Below, piece by piece: positions 53,777-62,309 of a DNA stretch of 64,000 nt (position 1 is its first letter; each line of letters opens with the position of its first letter). Origin of the DNA: Acidobacteriota bacterium (GTDB lineage: Bacteria; Acidobacteriota; Terriglobia; Acidiferrales; UBA7541); assembly GCA_003223215.1 (NCBI GenBank), contig QHYH01000081.1:1-64000 (forward strand), written 5' to 3'. Both the position numbers and the translations under genes were made by a program. Below the pieces are notes generated by a model. The model worked only from the letters and a program-made list of their open reading frames with translations. It did not search any database and was not told where the DNA came from.

Positions 53777-54985
53777 ATGCCTGAAGCCGTAATTGTTTCT
53801 TCCGTCCGCACTCCCGTAGGCCGCGCCTACAAAGGCGCGCTGCGAGCCACGCGTCCCGACGACCTTGCCGCGCTGGCCATCAAGGAAGCGCTTGCGCGCG
53901 TGCCCGGGCTTGAGCCGAAAGAAATCGACGACGTGATTCTCGGCTGCGCCATGCCCGAAGGCGAGCAAGGCATGAACGTGGCGCGCATCGCCTCGCTTCG
54001 CGCCGGTTTGCCGGTCGACACTTCGGCGATGACCATCAACCGCTTCTGCTCTTCCGGTTTGCAGGCGATTGCGCTTGCCGCGGAGCGCATTCGAGGCGGG
54101 TCCGCGCAAGTCATCCTGGCAGGCGGCACTGAATCCATGTCCCTGGTGCCGATGGGCGGCAACAAGATTTCCCCCAATCCCTGGCTCGTCGATCATTACC
54201 CCGACGCGTACATCAGCATGGGGCTGGGCACGGAAAACATTGCGCGCAAGTTCGGCATCGCGCGCGAGCAAGCCGATGAGTTTTCGCTCGCTTCGCACAA
54301 GAAAGCGCTCGCGGCCATTGCCGCGGGAAGTTTCAAGGACGAAACCTTTCCTGTGGACGTGAAAATCACTTCCCTGCCCAGCGGCAACGGCGCATCGTCC
54401 AAGCCGAAATCCGCTCCGCAACCGGTTACGCAAACGCTCACGTTTTCGGTGGATGAAGGCCCTCGCGCCGATACTTCCATCGAAGCTTTGGCCAAGCTGA
54501 AGCCCGCTTTTCAAGTGAAGGGCACGGTGACGGCGGGAAACAGTTCGCAGATGAGCGACGGGGCCGCCGCCGCCGTGGTGATGAGCGACGCGCGCGCCAA
54601 ATCGCTGGGCGTGAAGCCGCTGGCGCGCTTTGTCGCTTATGCGACGGCCGGCGTTTTGCCGGAGGAGTTCGGAATTGGCCCCGTCGCGGCCATCCCCAAA
54701 GCGTTGAAACTCGCGGGACTCCCGCTCAACGACATCGCGGTCATCGAGCTCAACGAAGCGTTCGCGGCACAGTCGCTCGCGGTCATCCGGCAAGCCGGGC
54801 TCGATCCCGCGCGCGTCAATCCCAACGGCGGCGCGATCGCCCTCGGGCATCCGCTGGGCTGCACTGGCGCGAAGCTCACGGCGTCCATCATTCGTGAGTT
54901 GCAGCGGCGCAATGCGCGCTATGGCATGGTGACCATGTGCATTGGCGGCGGTATGGGCGCGGCGGGCATCCTCGAGCGGATGTAA
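53777..54985 (+). CDS. acetyl-CoA C-acyltransferase (thiolase)
   Basis: About 402 residues from ATG 53777. Catalytic Cys in [13 protein letters not shown], the [13 protein letters not shown] loop, [30 protein letters not shown] (His) and a second Cys in [11 protein letters not shown] are all present. It carries out the last step of beta-oxidation, cleaving 3-ketoacyl-CoA, or the reverse. It fits with the acyl-CoA dehydrogenase at 60328 but is not in an operon with it. A REP-like hairpin and a short CTTG/CAAG hairpin follow its stop. Confidence 0.94.
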   Translation: MPEAVIVSSVRTPVGRAYKGALRATRPDDLAALAIKEALARVPGLEPKEIDDVILGCAMPEGEQGMNVARIASLRAGLPVDTSAMTINRFCSSGLQAIALAAERIRGGSAQVILAGGTESMSLVPMGGNKISPNPWLVDHYPDAYISMGLGTENIARKFGIAREQADEFSLASHKKALAAIAAGSFKDETFPVDVKITSLPSGNGASSKPKSAPQPVTQTLTFSVDEGPRADTSIEALAKLKPAFQVKGTVTAGNSSQMSDGAAAAVVMSDARAKSLGVKPLARFVAYATAGVLPEEFGIGPVAAIPKALKLAGLPLNDIAVIELNEAFAAQSLAVIRQAGLDPARVNPNGGAIALGHPLGCTGAKLTASIIRELQRRNARYGMVTMCIGGGMGAAGILERM

Positions 54986-55018
54986 AGGTGGGCTGGCTTG
55001 TTCAGACAAGCGTTTCCT

Positions 55019-55040
55019 GCCGGCTGGGAGCCGGCGCTAC
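55019..55040 (-). repeat. REP-like hairpin after the thiolase gene
   Basis: GCCGGCT-GGG-AGCCGGC (55019-55035) is a perfect 7-bp stem. On the minus strand it is preceded directly by GTAGC, as in the tandem pair at 2045-2148. That shared foot suggests one family of REP-type elements. Confidence 0.55.
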
Positions 55041-55086
55041 GAATAAATTTTTAGCGTGCACGAACCGGAGTCTGTGCAGCGGCGGG

Positions 55087-56454
55087 ATGTTGATGCGGAT
55101 TGTTTTGTCCCTCCTGGGTTTAACTTTCTGTTGCGAGCAGGCTTTGGCGCAAGAAAGCTCGGTGGCCGAACGCATTGACGCGTATCTCCAGCCGTACGTG
55201 CAGAGTGGAAATTTTAGCGGCGCGGTTCTTGCCAAAGAGAACGGGAAAATTGTTTTTGAAAAGGCGTATGGCTTCGCGGACCGGGAGCGCAAAGTTCCCA
55301 ATACCCTAGAAACGCGTTTCCACGTCGCGTCCGTTTCCATGCAGTTCACCGCGGCTGCGGTCTTACGGCTCGTCGATGAAGGCAAACTCAGCCTGGACGC
55401 TCATGTGGGAGAATTCGTGCCGGGAATCCCAGGCGCTGAGAAAATCACCCTGCGCGACCTGCTCACGGAACGCTCCGGGCTGCCGGATATCAATAGCCTG
55501 CCCGAATACAACGACATTCTTCAGCGGCATCAAACTCCCGGCAGCCTGGTGACCAAGATTGAGGGGCAGGCACTTCTGTTTGAGCCGGGAACAAAATTCC
55601 TGCACGAGGAACATTCCGCTTACAATCTCCTCGCGCTCATCGCGGAGAAAAAGACAGGTTTACCTTTTGCAGCGGCTGTGAAACATCTCGTTTTCGGTCC
55701 CGCGCGCCTCGAAGCCTCAGGCATCGATGATGATTCAAACGCGAGAGGGGCGAAGATGGCGATCGGTTACCAGCCGGAGGCGATCTACGGGCTAAATCGC
55801 GCCACGGCAATTCACTGGTCGGGAAAGACGGGCAACGCGTCGATGTTTACGACCGTCGGTGACGAAACAAAATGGGTGGAAACGCTTTTTGACGGACAAC
55901 TATTGCGTTCGTCTTCGCGCGACGTGATGCTCGACACTTCGCTGGCGGTTGGCTACGGCTGGTTTAAGCGAGAGAACAAACGATTTGCGGAAACCGCTTA
56001 TTCCATGAACGGCAGGGCGCCGGGATTCGCGTCCTTTGTTCTTTATCTGCCGCGCGAAAAGACCAGCGTCGCGGTGTTCAGCAACATCTATTCGTCTGCG
56101 ACCACGACCATCGGCTACGACATCGCGGCGATCGTTCGCGGGCTGCCGTACGAAACGTTTGATCCCAGCGAGCCTCCGCCGAGCGCCGCGGAACTCAAGA
56201 CCTGCACAGGCACGTTTCAATTCGGTCCCGATTTCTATCAACCCAACGCGCAGTTGGCGGTCGTCGCGGAAGGACAGGGGCTCTCGCTCCGCTGGCCCGG
56301 GGGCAGCGTCTCACCGCTGATTCCGGTCGGCCGGGACAAATTTGTGGATCGCTCCTACTGGGAGCAAGTCAAGGTTGCACGAGACGCAGATGGCCAGCCG
56401 ACGGGTTTGGCCTACGGGGATTTCCAAGGAACTGCCTTTCACAAGAAACAGTAA
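55087..56454 (+). CDS. beta-lactamase-like serine hydrolase lacking the catalytic Lys
   Basis: About 455 residues from ATG 55087 or 55093, with a signal peptide (IVLSLLGLTFCCEQALAQ). The class C/beta-lactamase-related fold is clear: GAVLAKENGKIVFEKAYGFADRE, VASVSMQFTAAAVLRLVDEG, LRDLLTERSGLPD, HSAYNLLALIAEK and SMNGRAPGFASFVLY. In family members the first motif is SxxK (SVSKQFT). Here the Lys at residue 85 is Met (ATG for AAG) and the nucleophile Ser82 remains. The second YxN motif is present. It may be inactive or a binding protein. A C-terminal DUF-like domain follows about residue 360. Confidence 0.88.
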   Translation: MLMRIVLSLLGLTFCCEQALAQESSVAERIDAYLQPYVQSGNFSGAVLAKENGKIVFEKAYGFADRERKVPNTLETRFHVASVSMQFTAAAVLRLVDEGKLSLDAHVGEFVPGIPGAEKITLRDLLTERSGLPDINSLPEYNDILQRHQTPGSLVTKIEGQALLFEPGTKFLHEEHSAYNLLALIAEKKTGLPFAAAVKHLVFGPARLEASGIDDDSNARGAKMAIGYQPEAIYGLNRATAIHWSGKTGNASMFTTVGDETKWVETLFDGQLLRSSSRDVMLDTSLAVGYGWFKRENKRFAETAYSMNGRAPGFASFVLYLPREKTSVAVFSNIYSSATTTIGYDIAAIVRGLPYETFDPSEPPPSAAELKTCTGTFQFGPDFYQPNAQLAVVAEGQGLSLRWPGGSVSPLIPVGRDKFVDRSYWEQVKVARDADGQPTGLAYGDFQGTAFHKKQ

Positions 56455-56536
56455 AGAGCGTACACCGGTTCGCCGACGCGGGGTTCGCACCTTTTTGCCT
56501 TGACCGGCCTCTAAGGATCAGGCAATATGGCGGTAG

Positions 56537-56548
56537 ACGACATGTCGT
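56537..56548. promoter_or_regulatory. palindromic candidate PadR operator
   Basis: ACGACATGTCGT is a perfect 12-bp palindrome that ends 10 bases upstream of the padR start. A second GGACAT follows it directly. Its position suggests that PadR represses its own promoter. Confidence 0.55.
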
Positions 56549-56558
56549 TAGAGGACAT

Positions 56559-56873
56559 ATGGACATTACCGAGCCGGTCCTGCTGATCCTTCTCAGCCTG
56601 GCGGAACAACCGCGCCACGGCTACGCGATCCTCCAGGACGCCGAGAGGATGAGCCAAGGGCGCGTTCGGTTGAGCACCGGCACCTTGTACGGCGCGCTGC
56701 GCCGCTTGCTCGAAGATCAATGGATCGAACGTTTTGAAGAAAAGGACAGCTCGCGCGGCCGGCAAGCTTACCGGCTCACGGCGACGGGGCGGCGGAACCT
56801 GCGAATGGAAGTGGCGCGGATGAAGCACCTTACGCGCCTGGCCACGCTGCGGGTGGCGGGGAAGGAGACCTAG
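56559..56873 (+). CDS. PadR-family transcriptional regulator
   Basis: 104 residues, a typical short PadR protein. The winged helix has LLILLSLAEQPRHGYAILQD, LSTGTLYGALRRLLEDQWIERF, then GRQAYRLTATGRRNL. A short C-terminal helix completes a dimer interface. It likely represses its own unit, with the palindrome just upstream as operator. It is separated by 3 bases from the following membrane-protein gene, so they form one operon. Confidence 0.92.
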   Translation: MDITEPVLLILLSLAEQPRHGYAILQDAERMSQGRVRLSTGTLYGALRRLLEDQWIERFEEKDSSRGRQAYRLTATGRRNLRMEVARMKHLTRLATLRVAGKET

Positions 56874-56876
56874 CCC

Positions 56877-57431
56877 ATGCTCGCGCTCTACCGGTCACTC
56901 CTCTATCTCTATCCCAGCGCCTACCGTTGGGAATTTGGCCACGAAATGATGGACGTTCTCGCGGAAGTGCAAGCGGAGATTCGCAAGAGGGGCGCGCGGG
57001 AGAGAGTCTTATGCGTAGCACGCGAGATTGGCGGCTTACTCTACGGCGCCCTCCAGGAGCATTTGTGGAGCATTACCGGTTCCCAAGGGGGCAGAAGGTT
57101 TTCATCCTTGTTCTCATCAGGGAGGTTCGCGATGCGATCTGAATTCCGTTTTCCGAAAGTTACGGTGGGGCTCATGATGGTCATCCTGGCAGCGGTGATG
57201 TTCACGATTGAGAAGGCTAGAGCGATATCGGTGTCAATACCCCATGCAAATCCGGCGGTGGGTCCAATTCACCCCACGCAAGCTATGATCGTGCAGGTGC
57301 TGCTGGCAACTCTGATCTGGGCTATTGGGGCAGGAGCGATCGGCTGGGCTATTTTGTTCGCGCTGCACCGCTCCGGCCTCCAGCAACTTTCCGAAATGAA
57401 TCCTTCGGCGGAGCAGCGCTCAAGCAAGTGA
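56877..57431 (+). CDS. membrane protein in operon with padR
   Basis: 184 residues beginning MLALYRSLLYLYPSAYRWEFGHEM, a start often seen in permease-like proteins linked to padR in acidobacteria. Two transmembrane helices follow (VTVGLMMVILAAVMFTI and VQVLLATLIWAIGAGAIGWAILFAL). It has no other domain. It may be the target or partner of PadR control. A full ABC-type permease, common next to such genes, is absent here. Confidence 0.75.
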   Translation: MLALYRSLLYLYPSAYRWEFGHEMMDVLAEVQAEIRKRGARERVLCVAREIGGLLYGALQEHLWSITGSQGGRRFSSLFSSGRFAMRSEFRFPKVTVGLMMVILAAVMFTIEKARAISVSIPHANPAVGPIHPTQAMIVQVLLATLIWAIGAGAIGWAILFALHRSGLQQLSEMNPSAEQRSSK

Positions 57432-57594
57432 GCGGATTGGCTCCAGCTGCGCAGCCGGTCTAATTCTCTCGATCCACTAGTAGCGTGCCGAACCGCAGAT
57501 TCCCTGCATGATCTGGGAGTTCTTAAGGGGTTGAAAACCCCGAGTTCACGGCACGTTCATGTCGGAGCTCCGACCTCCAAAAGCCTTTAGGACA

Positions 57595-58080
57595 CTAAGA
57601 CTTGGCCTTCCAAAGACCGACCGTGTTGCCTTCGGGATCTTGCATCCACGCGAATGTGCCGGTGGGAATGTCGATGGGAGGAACCAACGTCTTTGCGCCA
57701 AGGCTCTTTGCCTTTTCGAGGTACGCGGCGACGTCATCGACGCCCACGTAGAAAATGGTGTAGCGCTGCGGCTCGTGTCCCAGCGCGGTAATGTGGCCGT
57801 CGATGCCGCCCATTTCGGCCGCAATCATCGCCGCGGGACCCATCTCAGAGATTTTCCAATCAAACAGTTTTTTGTAAAAGTCCTGCGTCTTGGCGATGTC
57901 TCGGCAACCGATTTCGAAATGCACGACGGGGTGGGTCATTGGTTCGGCTCCTGTTCGATGGTCTGGTGGCTTCGGGCTAACGGAGTTCTCGCGTTCCGGC
58001 AGCTCCCCTGGCGACAGCGGCTCGAAAGCCAACGCCGCGGCGGCGCCAGCCGTCACATGCACAAAGGTTCGCCTCCGCAT
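57595..58080 (-). CDS. VOC-family protein with an exported-type N-terminal extension
   Basis: About 161 residues from the ATG at 58080 (MRRRTFVHVTAGAAAALAF), a Tat-like signal behind AGGAGGG. The VOC/glyoxalase fold begins at MTHPVVHFEIGCRDIAKTQDFYKKLF and includes ITALGHEPQRYTIFYVGVDDV and TGTFAWMQDPEGNTVGLW. An internal ATG at 57939 has its own AGGAG, so a cytoplasmic form of about 114 residues is also plausible. The family binds metal and acts on small substrates or as a resistance protein. The substrate is unknown. Confidence 0.82.
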   Translation of the reverse strand: MRRRTFVHVTAGAAAALAFEPLSPGELPERENSVSPKPPDHRTGAEPMTHPVVHFEIGCRDIAKTQDFYKKLFDWKISEMGPAAMIAAEMGGIDGHITALGHEPQRYTIFYVGVDDVAAYLEKAKSLGAKTLVPPIDIPTGTFAWMQDPEGNTVGLWKAKS

Positions 58081-58172
58081 CGCTCCCTCCTGCGCGAGAA
58101 ACGGCCGGGGCACTGTACCACATGCGCCGCGAAGCTGTATTTAAGAGACTCTTAAACAATGAAAAGCTGTTC

Positions 58173-59777
58173 CTAGTCGGCAGCGTAGCGGCGGAAGAAA
58201 GAATCCGCCTTCCACTGCGGACGGGCGCTGGTATTGGCCGCTTCAAGAAGCAGGCGGCGCGTAAACTCCTCGTAGCCGGCAGCAGTCTCGAGATCAACGG
58301 GCTGGTTCACGTCGTCCGAAGGCGCGTGGTAGCGGTTGGTGAGCCAGTCCTTGAAGATTTTCTGCTCGGGTGTGCCGAGTTCGAAGCCCACATCGACTTT
58401 GGCCGAGGGAACGCCCTTCTTGATGAAGCTGTACTGATCGCTGCGGATGAAGCGGTTGCGCAGCGGCTCGGGATCGGCGATGGGCCTGATGCCCATGGAT
58501 TGCGCGATGGCCGCGGCGCGTGCGCCGAGGTCGGACTCGTCGATGCCTTGGATGGTCAGGATTTTCAGCGGAACGATGGGAAGAAACATGTCCACGTTGA
58601 CGTCGGCGACGATGGATTTCAGCGGAATGGTGGGGTGCGCAGCAAAGTATTTGGAGCCGAGCAGGCCTTTTTCTTCCGCAGTAACGAGCAGAAACAAAAT
58701 CGAGCGCTTCACCGATTCCGGGTGGGCCTTCAAGTTGGCGGCCATATCGAGAACGAGCGCGCTGCCGGAGCCGTTGTCCATGGCCCCGTTGTAGATGCGG
58801 TCGCCGTGGATGGGCGCGCCGATGCCCAGGTGATCGATGTGCGCGGAGAGCACGACGAATTCATCTTTCAACGCAGGATCGGAGCCGGGGAGCTTGGCAA
58901 CGAGGTTAGAGGATTCGACGGGTGCAGTTTGGATAAAGGCCCGGGCATTGAGCGAAACGGCCAACGGAAAATGTGGAAGCGTCTTGCGGTCTTTGCCGAG
59001 TTCGGCGATTTCCGCGAAGGTGTGGCCGGAATTGGCAAACAGTTTCTCCGCCGAGGCAGGGTTAAAAGCTACGCCGAGTTGCTGCCCGGGAGTTTCATTG
59101 AACTCGGAACCCGCAAGGTCCATGGACGGCTCATTGCGATTGGCGGAAATGCGCGACCAGGGAATGTCCATCGAGGCGGGGTTGAAAATGGTGATTACGC
59201 CGGCGACGCCCGCTGCGTCGAGAGATTTCCAGCGCTCGCCTGCGGTTTGATAGTTCGAGGCCAACGCGCTGGGGATATCGGCGGGCGAACCGGCGAGATA
59301 GACAACGACTTTGCCAATCAGGTCGAGGCCGGCAAGCTCGTCGAGATTTTTTTCTGGGATTTTCAGGCCGTAGCCGACAAACACTAGGGGCGCTTCGAGT
59401 GAGACGGTGGCCCGAGTCGAGCGGGAGCTGATGAAAGCGTCGTCAGCGAAAGAGAGGGGTTCGGCCTTGCCTTTAGAGACCAGAGCGAGGGAAGATTTCG
59501 ATTCATCCACCTGGAACTGGGTGAAGTGCACGGGCTGGTAGAAACCATTGACGCCGGCGGGTTCCAGGCCGGCTTTTTCGAGCTGTTCGACGGCATACGC
59601 CTCCGCTTTGCGAAGACCTTCGCTGCCGGTGTTGCGGCCCGCGAGTGCGTCGTCGGCGAGAAATTTAACGTGCGCCCACCAGGACTTGCCGTCGAAGTGG
59701 GAGGCGGGCGGGGTTTGCGGCGCCAGTCGACTGACGGCGAAGGCAAGCAAAAGGCCAAGCAAGAAACATCTGCGCAT
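58173..59777 (-). CDS. secreted M28-family zinc peptidase with PA domain
   Basis: 534 residues. Signal peptide FLLGLLLAFAVSRLAPQ. The PA-like insert (about 105-245) contains FVGYGLKIPEKNLDELAGLDLIGKVVVYLAG. The M28 peptidase core has the zinc ligands in LSAHIDHLG (H and D), AMDNGSGSALVL (D), TAEEKGLLG (E), VNVDMFLP (D) and RYHAPSDD (H). It acts as a periplasmic or outer-membrane aminopeptidase. The start ATG is behind GAGG. Convergent with nothing notable. Confidence 0.92.
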   Translation of the reverse strand: MRRCFLLGLLLAFAVSRLAPQTPPASHFDGKSWWAHVKFLADDALAGRNTGSEGLRKAEAYAVEQLEKAGLEPAGVNGFYQPVHFTQFQVDESKSSLALVSKGKAEPLSFADDAFISSRSTRATVSLEAPLVFVGYGLKIPEKNLDELAGLDLIGKVVVYLAGSPADIPSALASNYQTAGERWKSLDAAGVAGVITIFNPASMDIPWSRISANRNEPSMDLAGSEFNETPGQQLGVAFNPASAEKLFANSGHTFAEIAELGKDRKTLPHFPLAVSLNARAFIQTAPVESSNLVAKLPGSDPALKDEFVVLSAHIDHLGIGAPIHGDRIYNGAMDNGSGSALVLDMAANLKAHPESVKRSILFLLVTAEEKGLLGSKYFAAHPTIPLKSIVADVNVDMFLPIVPLKILTIQGIDESDLGARAAAIAQSMGIRPIADPEPLRNRFIRSDQYSFIKKGVPSAKVDVGFELGTPEQKIFKDWLTNRYHAPSDDVNQPVDLETAAGYEEFTRRLLLEAANTSARPQWKADSFFRRYAAD

Positions 59778-60327
59778 TTCAATTCACCTCAGATCGCATT
59801 GGGGGTATGAGGATAGCAGGGACGGCGGCACGGAGTCACGGGAAGGCCAATCAATCATCGGGCGCGCGACCTTGGAAGGGCCATCTAGCGGGTTTTCGTT
59901 TTTTGCGGCATAGGTCTGAACGGAGACCACCCTAGGTCTGACGATCTCACCGCTTTGGAGACGCAAAGATCCCAGCTCCTTGCAGAAATTCCCCCCTCTG
60001 GGTGATCTGCGACCGGTTCCCTCACCGCCGTGACCCGACGCTGCGGCAAGCCTTCGGTGCCACTGCGGCAAACGCCACGACCATGCGGAGGTGGCGCGAG
60101 AAGTAAATCGTTTCCCGGGTCGCGTCTTTGCCGAACGCCGTAAGGACGGCCGAAGCGATCTCCCCGGGAGCCGGGAACGGATGCGACACGGGTAAGTTAA
60201 CGGTGTTTACTGAACGTTTTTGCCGGGGTAAGATGGGGATAGTGAAATGACATTGTTGCGTTGTGCGCTCCCAATCGCCTTCGAGTAAAAACGCAATCGC
60301 AAGAACTTCCCGCTAGGAGAAACCACT
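59778..60327. other. intergenic upstream of fadE-type gene
   Basis: About 550 bases between the divergent M28 peptidase and the acyl-CoA dehydrogenase. An AT-richer patch (about 60192-60260) likely holds the promoter. No repeat or structured RNA was found. Confidence 0.45.
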
Positions 60328-62127
60328 ATGTCCACCGCGACCCTGACCAAGCCGGCAGCAAAGGGAGGCAGCTTCCTGCTGGAATCGCCGCAGCCGGGCG
60401 ACGTGTTTACGCCCGCTGATTTGGCCGACGATCAGAAGCTGATGGGGCAGACGGCTGAAGAATTTGTGGTGAAGGAAGTTTTGCCGCTGGTGAAGGACCT
60501 GGAAAACAAAAAGCCCGGATTGATGCCCGCGCTCGTGAAAAAAGCCGGAGAAGTGGGCCTCATGGGCGGCGGAGTTCCGGAAGAATACGGCGGCGCGGGG
60601 CTCGATAAGATCGCGACGACGGTGCTGACGGAAAAGCTCTCGATTTACGGCGGGTTCGCGGTGACGCACGGCGCGCACGCCGGCATCGGGACGCTGCCGA
60701 TCGTGTACTTCGGCACGGAAGCGCAGAAGAAAAAATATTTGCCAAAGCTGGCGACCGGCGAATGGATCGGCGCATATTGCCTCTCCGAGCCGCAAGCCGG
60801 TTCCGATGCCCAGAATTCGCTGACGCGCGCGGAACTGAACAAGGAAGGCACGCATTACATCCTGAACGGGCAGAAAATGTGGATCACCAACGGCGGGTTC
60901 GCCGACGTGTACATCGTGTTCGCGAAGGTCAACGGCGAGAAGTTCACGGCGTTCATCGTGGAACGCACCTTCCCCGGGTTCAAGGCGGGCAACGAAGAGC
61001 ACAAGATGGGCATCCACGGCAGCTCGACCACGCCGATTTTCCTCGAAAACTGCAAAGTGCCGAAGGAAAACGTGCTGCACGAGATCGGCCGCGGCCACAT
61101 CGTGGCGTTCAACATCTTGAATGCCGGGCGCTTCACGCTGGGCGCTTCGTGCGTGGGCGGCGCGAAACACGTGCTGGCGACAGCGTCGAAATACACCAAG
61201 GAACGCAAGGCATTTGGCAAACAGATCGGCGATTTCGGAATGATGAAGGAAAAGCTGGCGAAGATGGCCATCCAGATTCTGGCGGTGGAGTCGATGGTGT
61301 ACCGCTCGGCAGGAAATATCGAAGGAGCCATGCACGCGGCAGCCGGATCGGGCGACAAAATTCAAAACACGATGAAGGTGCTGGAAGAGTATGCGATTGA
61401 AAGCTCGATCGCCAAGGTCTACGGCAGCGAGATGCTGGACTTTGTGGTCGACGAAGCGGTGCAGATTTTTGGAGGCTACGGGTTCCACGAAGACTATCCG
61501 GTGTGCCGCGCGTACCGCGATTCGCGGATCAACCGCATTTTCGAGGGCACCAACGAAATCAATCGCATGCTGATTATCCAGATGCTGATGAAGCGCGCGA
61601 TGGGCGGGCAACTTCCGCTCGTCCCCGCGGCGATGAAGCTGGCGGATGAGATTTTGGCTGGGCCGTCGTTTGAGGAAGCGCCGGAAGGCGTGCTTGCCGA
61701 TGAGGCGCGCGTCGCAGCCAATGCGAAGAAAATGTTTTTGCAAGCGGCGGGCGGCGCGGTGCAAAAATTCCGCGAAAAACTGGCCGACGAGCAGGAACTG
61801 ATCGGCGCGCTTTCGAACATGGTGATGGAAATTTATGCGATGGAGTCCTGCCTGCTGCGCGCGCAAAAAGCCGCCGCAAGCAAGGGCGAAGCCGCCTCCG
61901 GGACGATGCTAGATGCCGCGAGAGTGTTCATCGATGAGGCGGTGGAACGCGTCGAGCACGAAGCGCGGCGGGCTCTTGCCGCGGTGCACGAAGGGGACAT
62001 GTTGACGACGCAAATGGCGGTGCTCAGGCGCTTTGCCAAGCGCGCTCCGGTGGACACGATCGCGCTCGGGCGCCGCGTTGCGGCGGCCGTCCAAGCGCAG
62101 GACCGCTACCCGTTTGAGGGGCGCTAG
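60328..62127 (+). CDS. long acyl-CoA dehydrogenase (FadE-type with C-terminal extension)
   Basis: 599 residues, longer than the ~390 of ordinary acyl-CoA dehydrogenases. The core (about 30-420) has GVPEEYGGAGLDKI, YCLSEPQAGSDAQNS, KMWITNGGFADV, GIHGSSTTPIFLENC, KERKAFGKQIGDFGMM and FEGTNEINRMLI, with catalytic Glu at about 406. The extra C-terminal domain (about 440-600) is helical, as in Bacillus FadE and mitochondrial VLCAD-like proteins. It performs the first step of fatty-acid beta-oxidation with FAD. The start follows a GGAG site. Together with the thiolase it shows fatty-acid use. Confidence 0.94.
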   Translation: MSTATLTKPAAKGGSFLLESPQPGDVFTPADLADDQKLMGQTAEEFVVKEVLPLVKDLENKKPGLMPALVKKAGEVGLMGGGVPEEYGGAGLDKIATTVLTEKLSIYGGFAVTHGAHAGIGTLPIVYFGTEAQKKKYLPKLATGEWIGAYCLSEPQAGSDAQNSLTRAELNKEGTHYILNGQKMWITNGGFADVYIVFAKVNGEKFTAFIVERTFPGFKAGNEEHKMGIHGSSTTPIFLENCKVPKENVLHEIGRGHIVAFNILNAGRFTLGASCVGGAKHVLATASKYTKERKAFGKQIGDFGMMKEKLAKMAIQILAVESMVYRSAGNIEGAMHAAAGSGDKIQNTMKVLEEYAIESSIAKVYGSEMLDFVVDEAVQIFGGYGFHEDYPVCRAYRDSRINRIFEGTNEINRMLIIQMLMKRAMGGQLPLVPAAMKLADEILAGPSFEEAPEGVLADEARVAANAKKMFLQAAGGAVQKFREKLADEQELIGALSNMVMEIYAMESCLLRAQKAAASKGEAASGTMLDAARVFIDEAVERVEHEARRALAAVHEGDMLTTQMAVLRRFAKRAPVDTIALGRRVAAAVQAQDRYPFEGR

Positions 62128-62309
62128 TCGCGTGCGCGCCCAGGTGCGCGCCGCGCTGCCTCTCCGCTAGCTAGTAGACCGAAGTAGACCGATTGCAAAC
62201 CCCGTGTCGGGCAAGGCACATCCGTCGAACGGCTGTGCAAAGGCTCCCCGACTCCCCTAAAATAGGTCAAGCAAGAGATCCAACCGGAAAGGCGAAAGTA
62301 CCACCAGGA

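Noticed and set aside
53765-55009. A 414-codon minus-strand ORF opposite the thiolase
   Set aside because: Shadow of a well-supported gene; no start site and atypical composition.
60313-61866. A 517-codon minus-strand ORF opposite the acyl-CoA dehydrogenase
   Set aside because: It is His/Arg-rich with no domain, and the plus-strand gene has all family motifs.
62166-62194. Short tandem GTAGACCGAA/GTAGACCGAT repeat
   Set aside because: Only two 10-bp copies; likely chance or small slippage with no structural sign.
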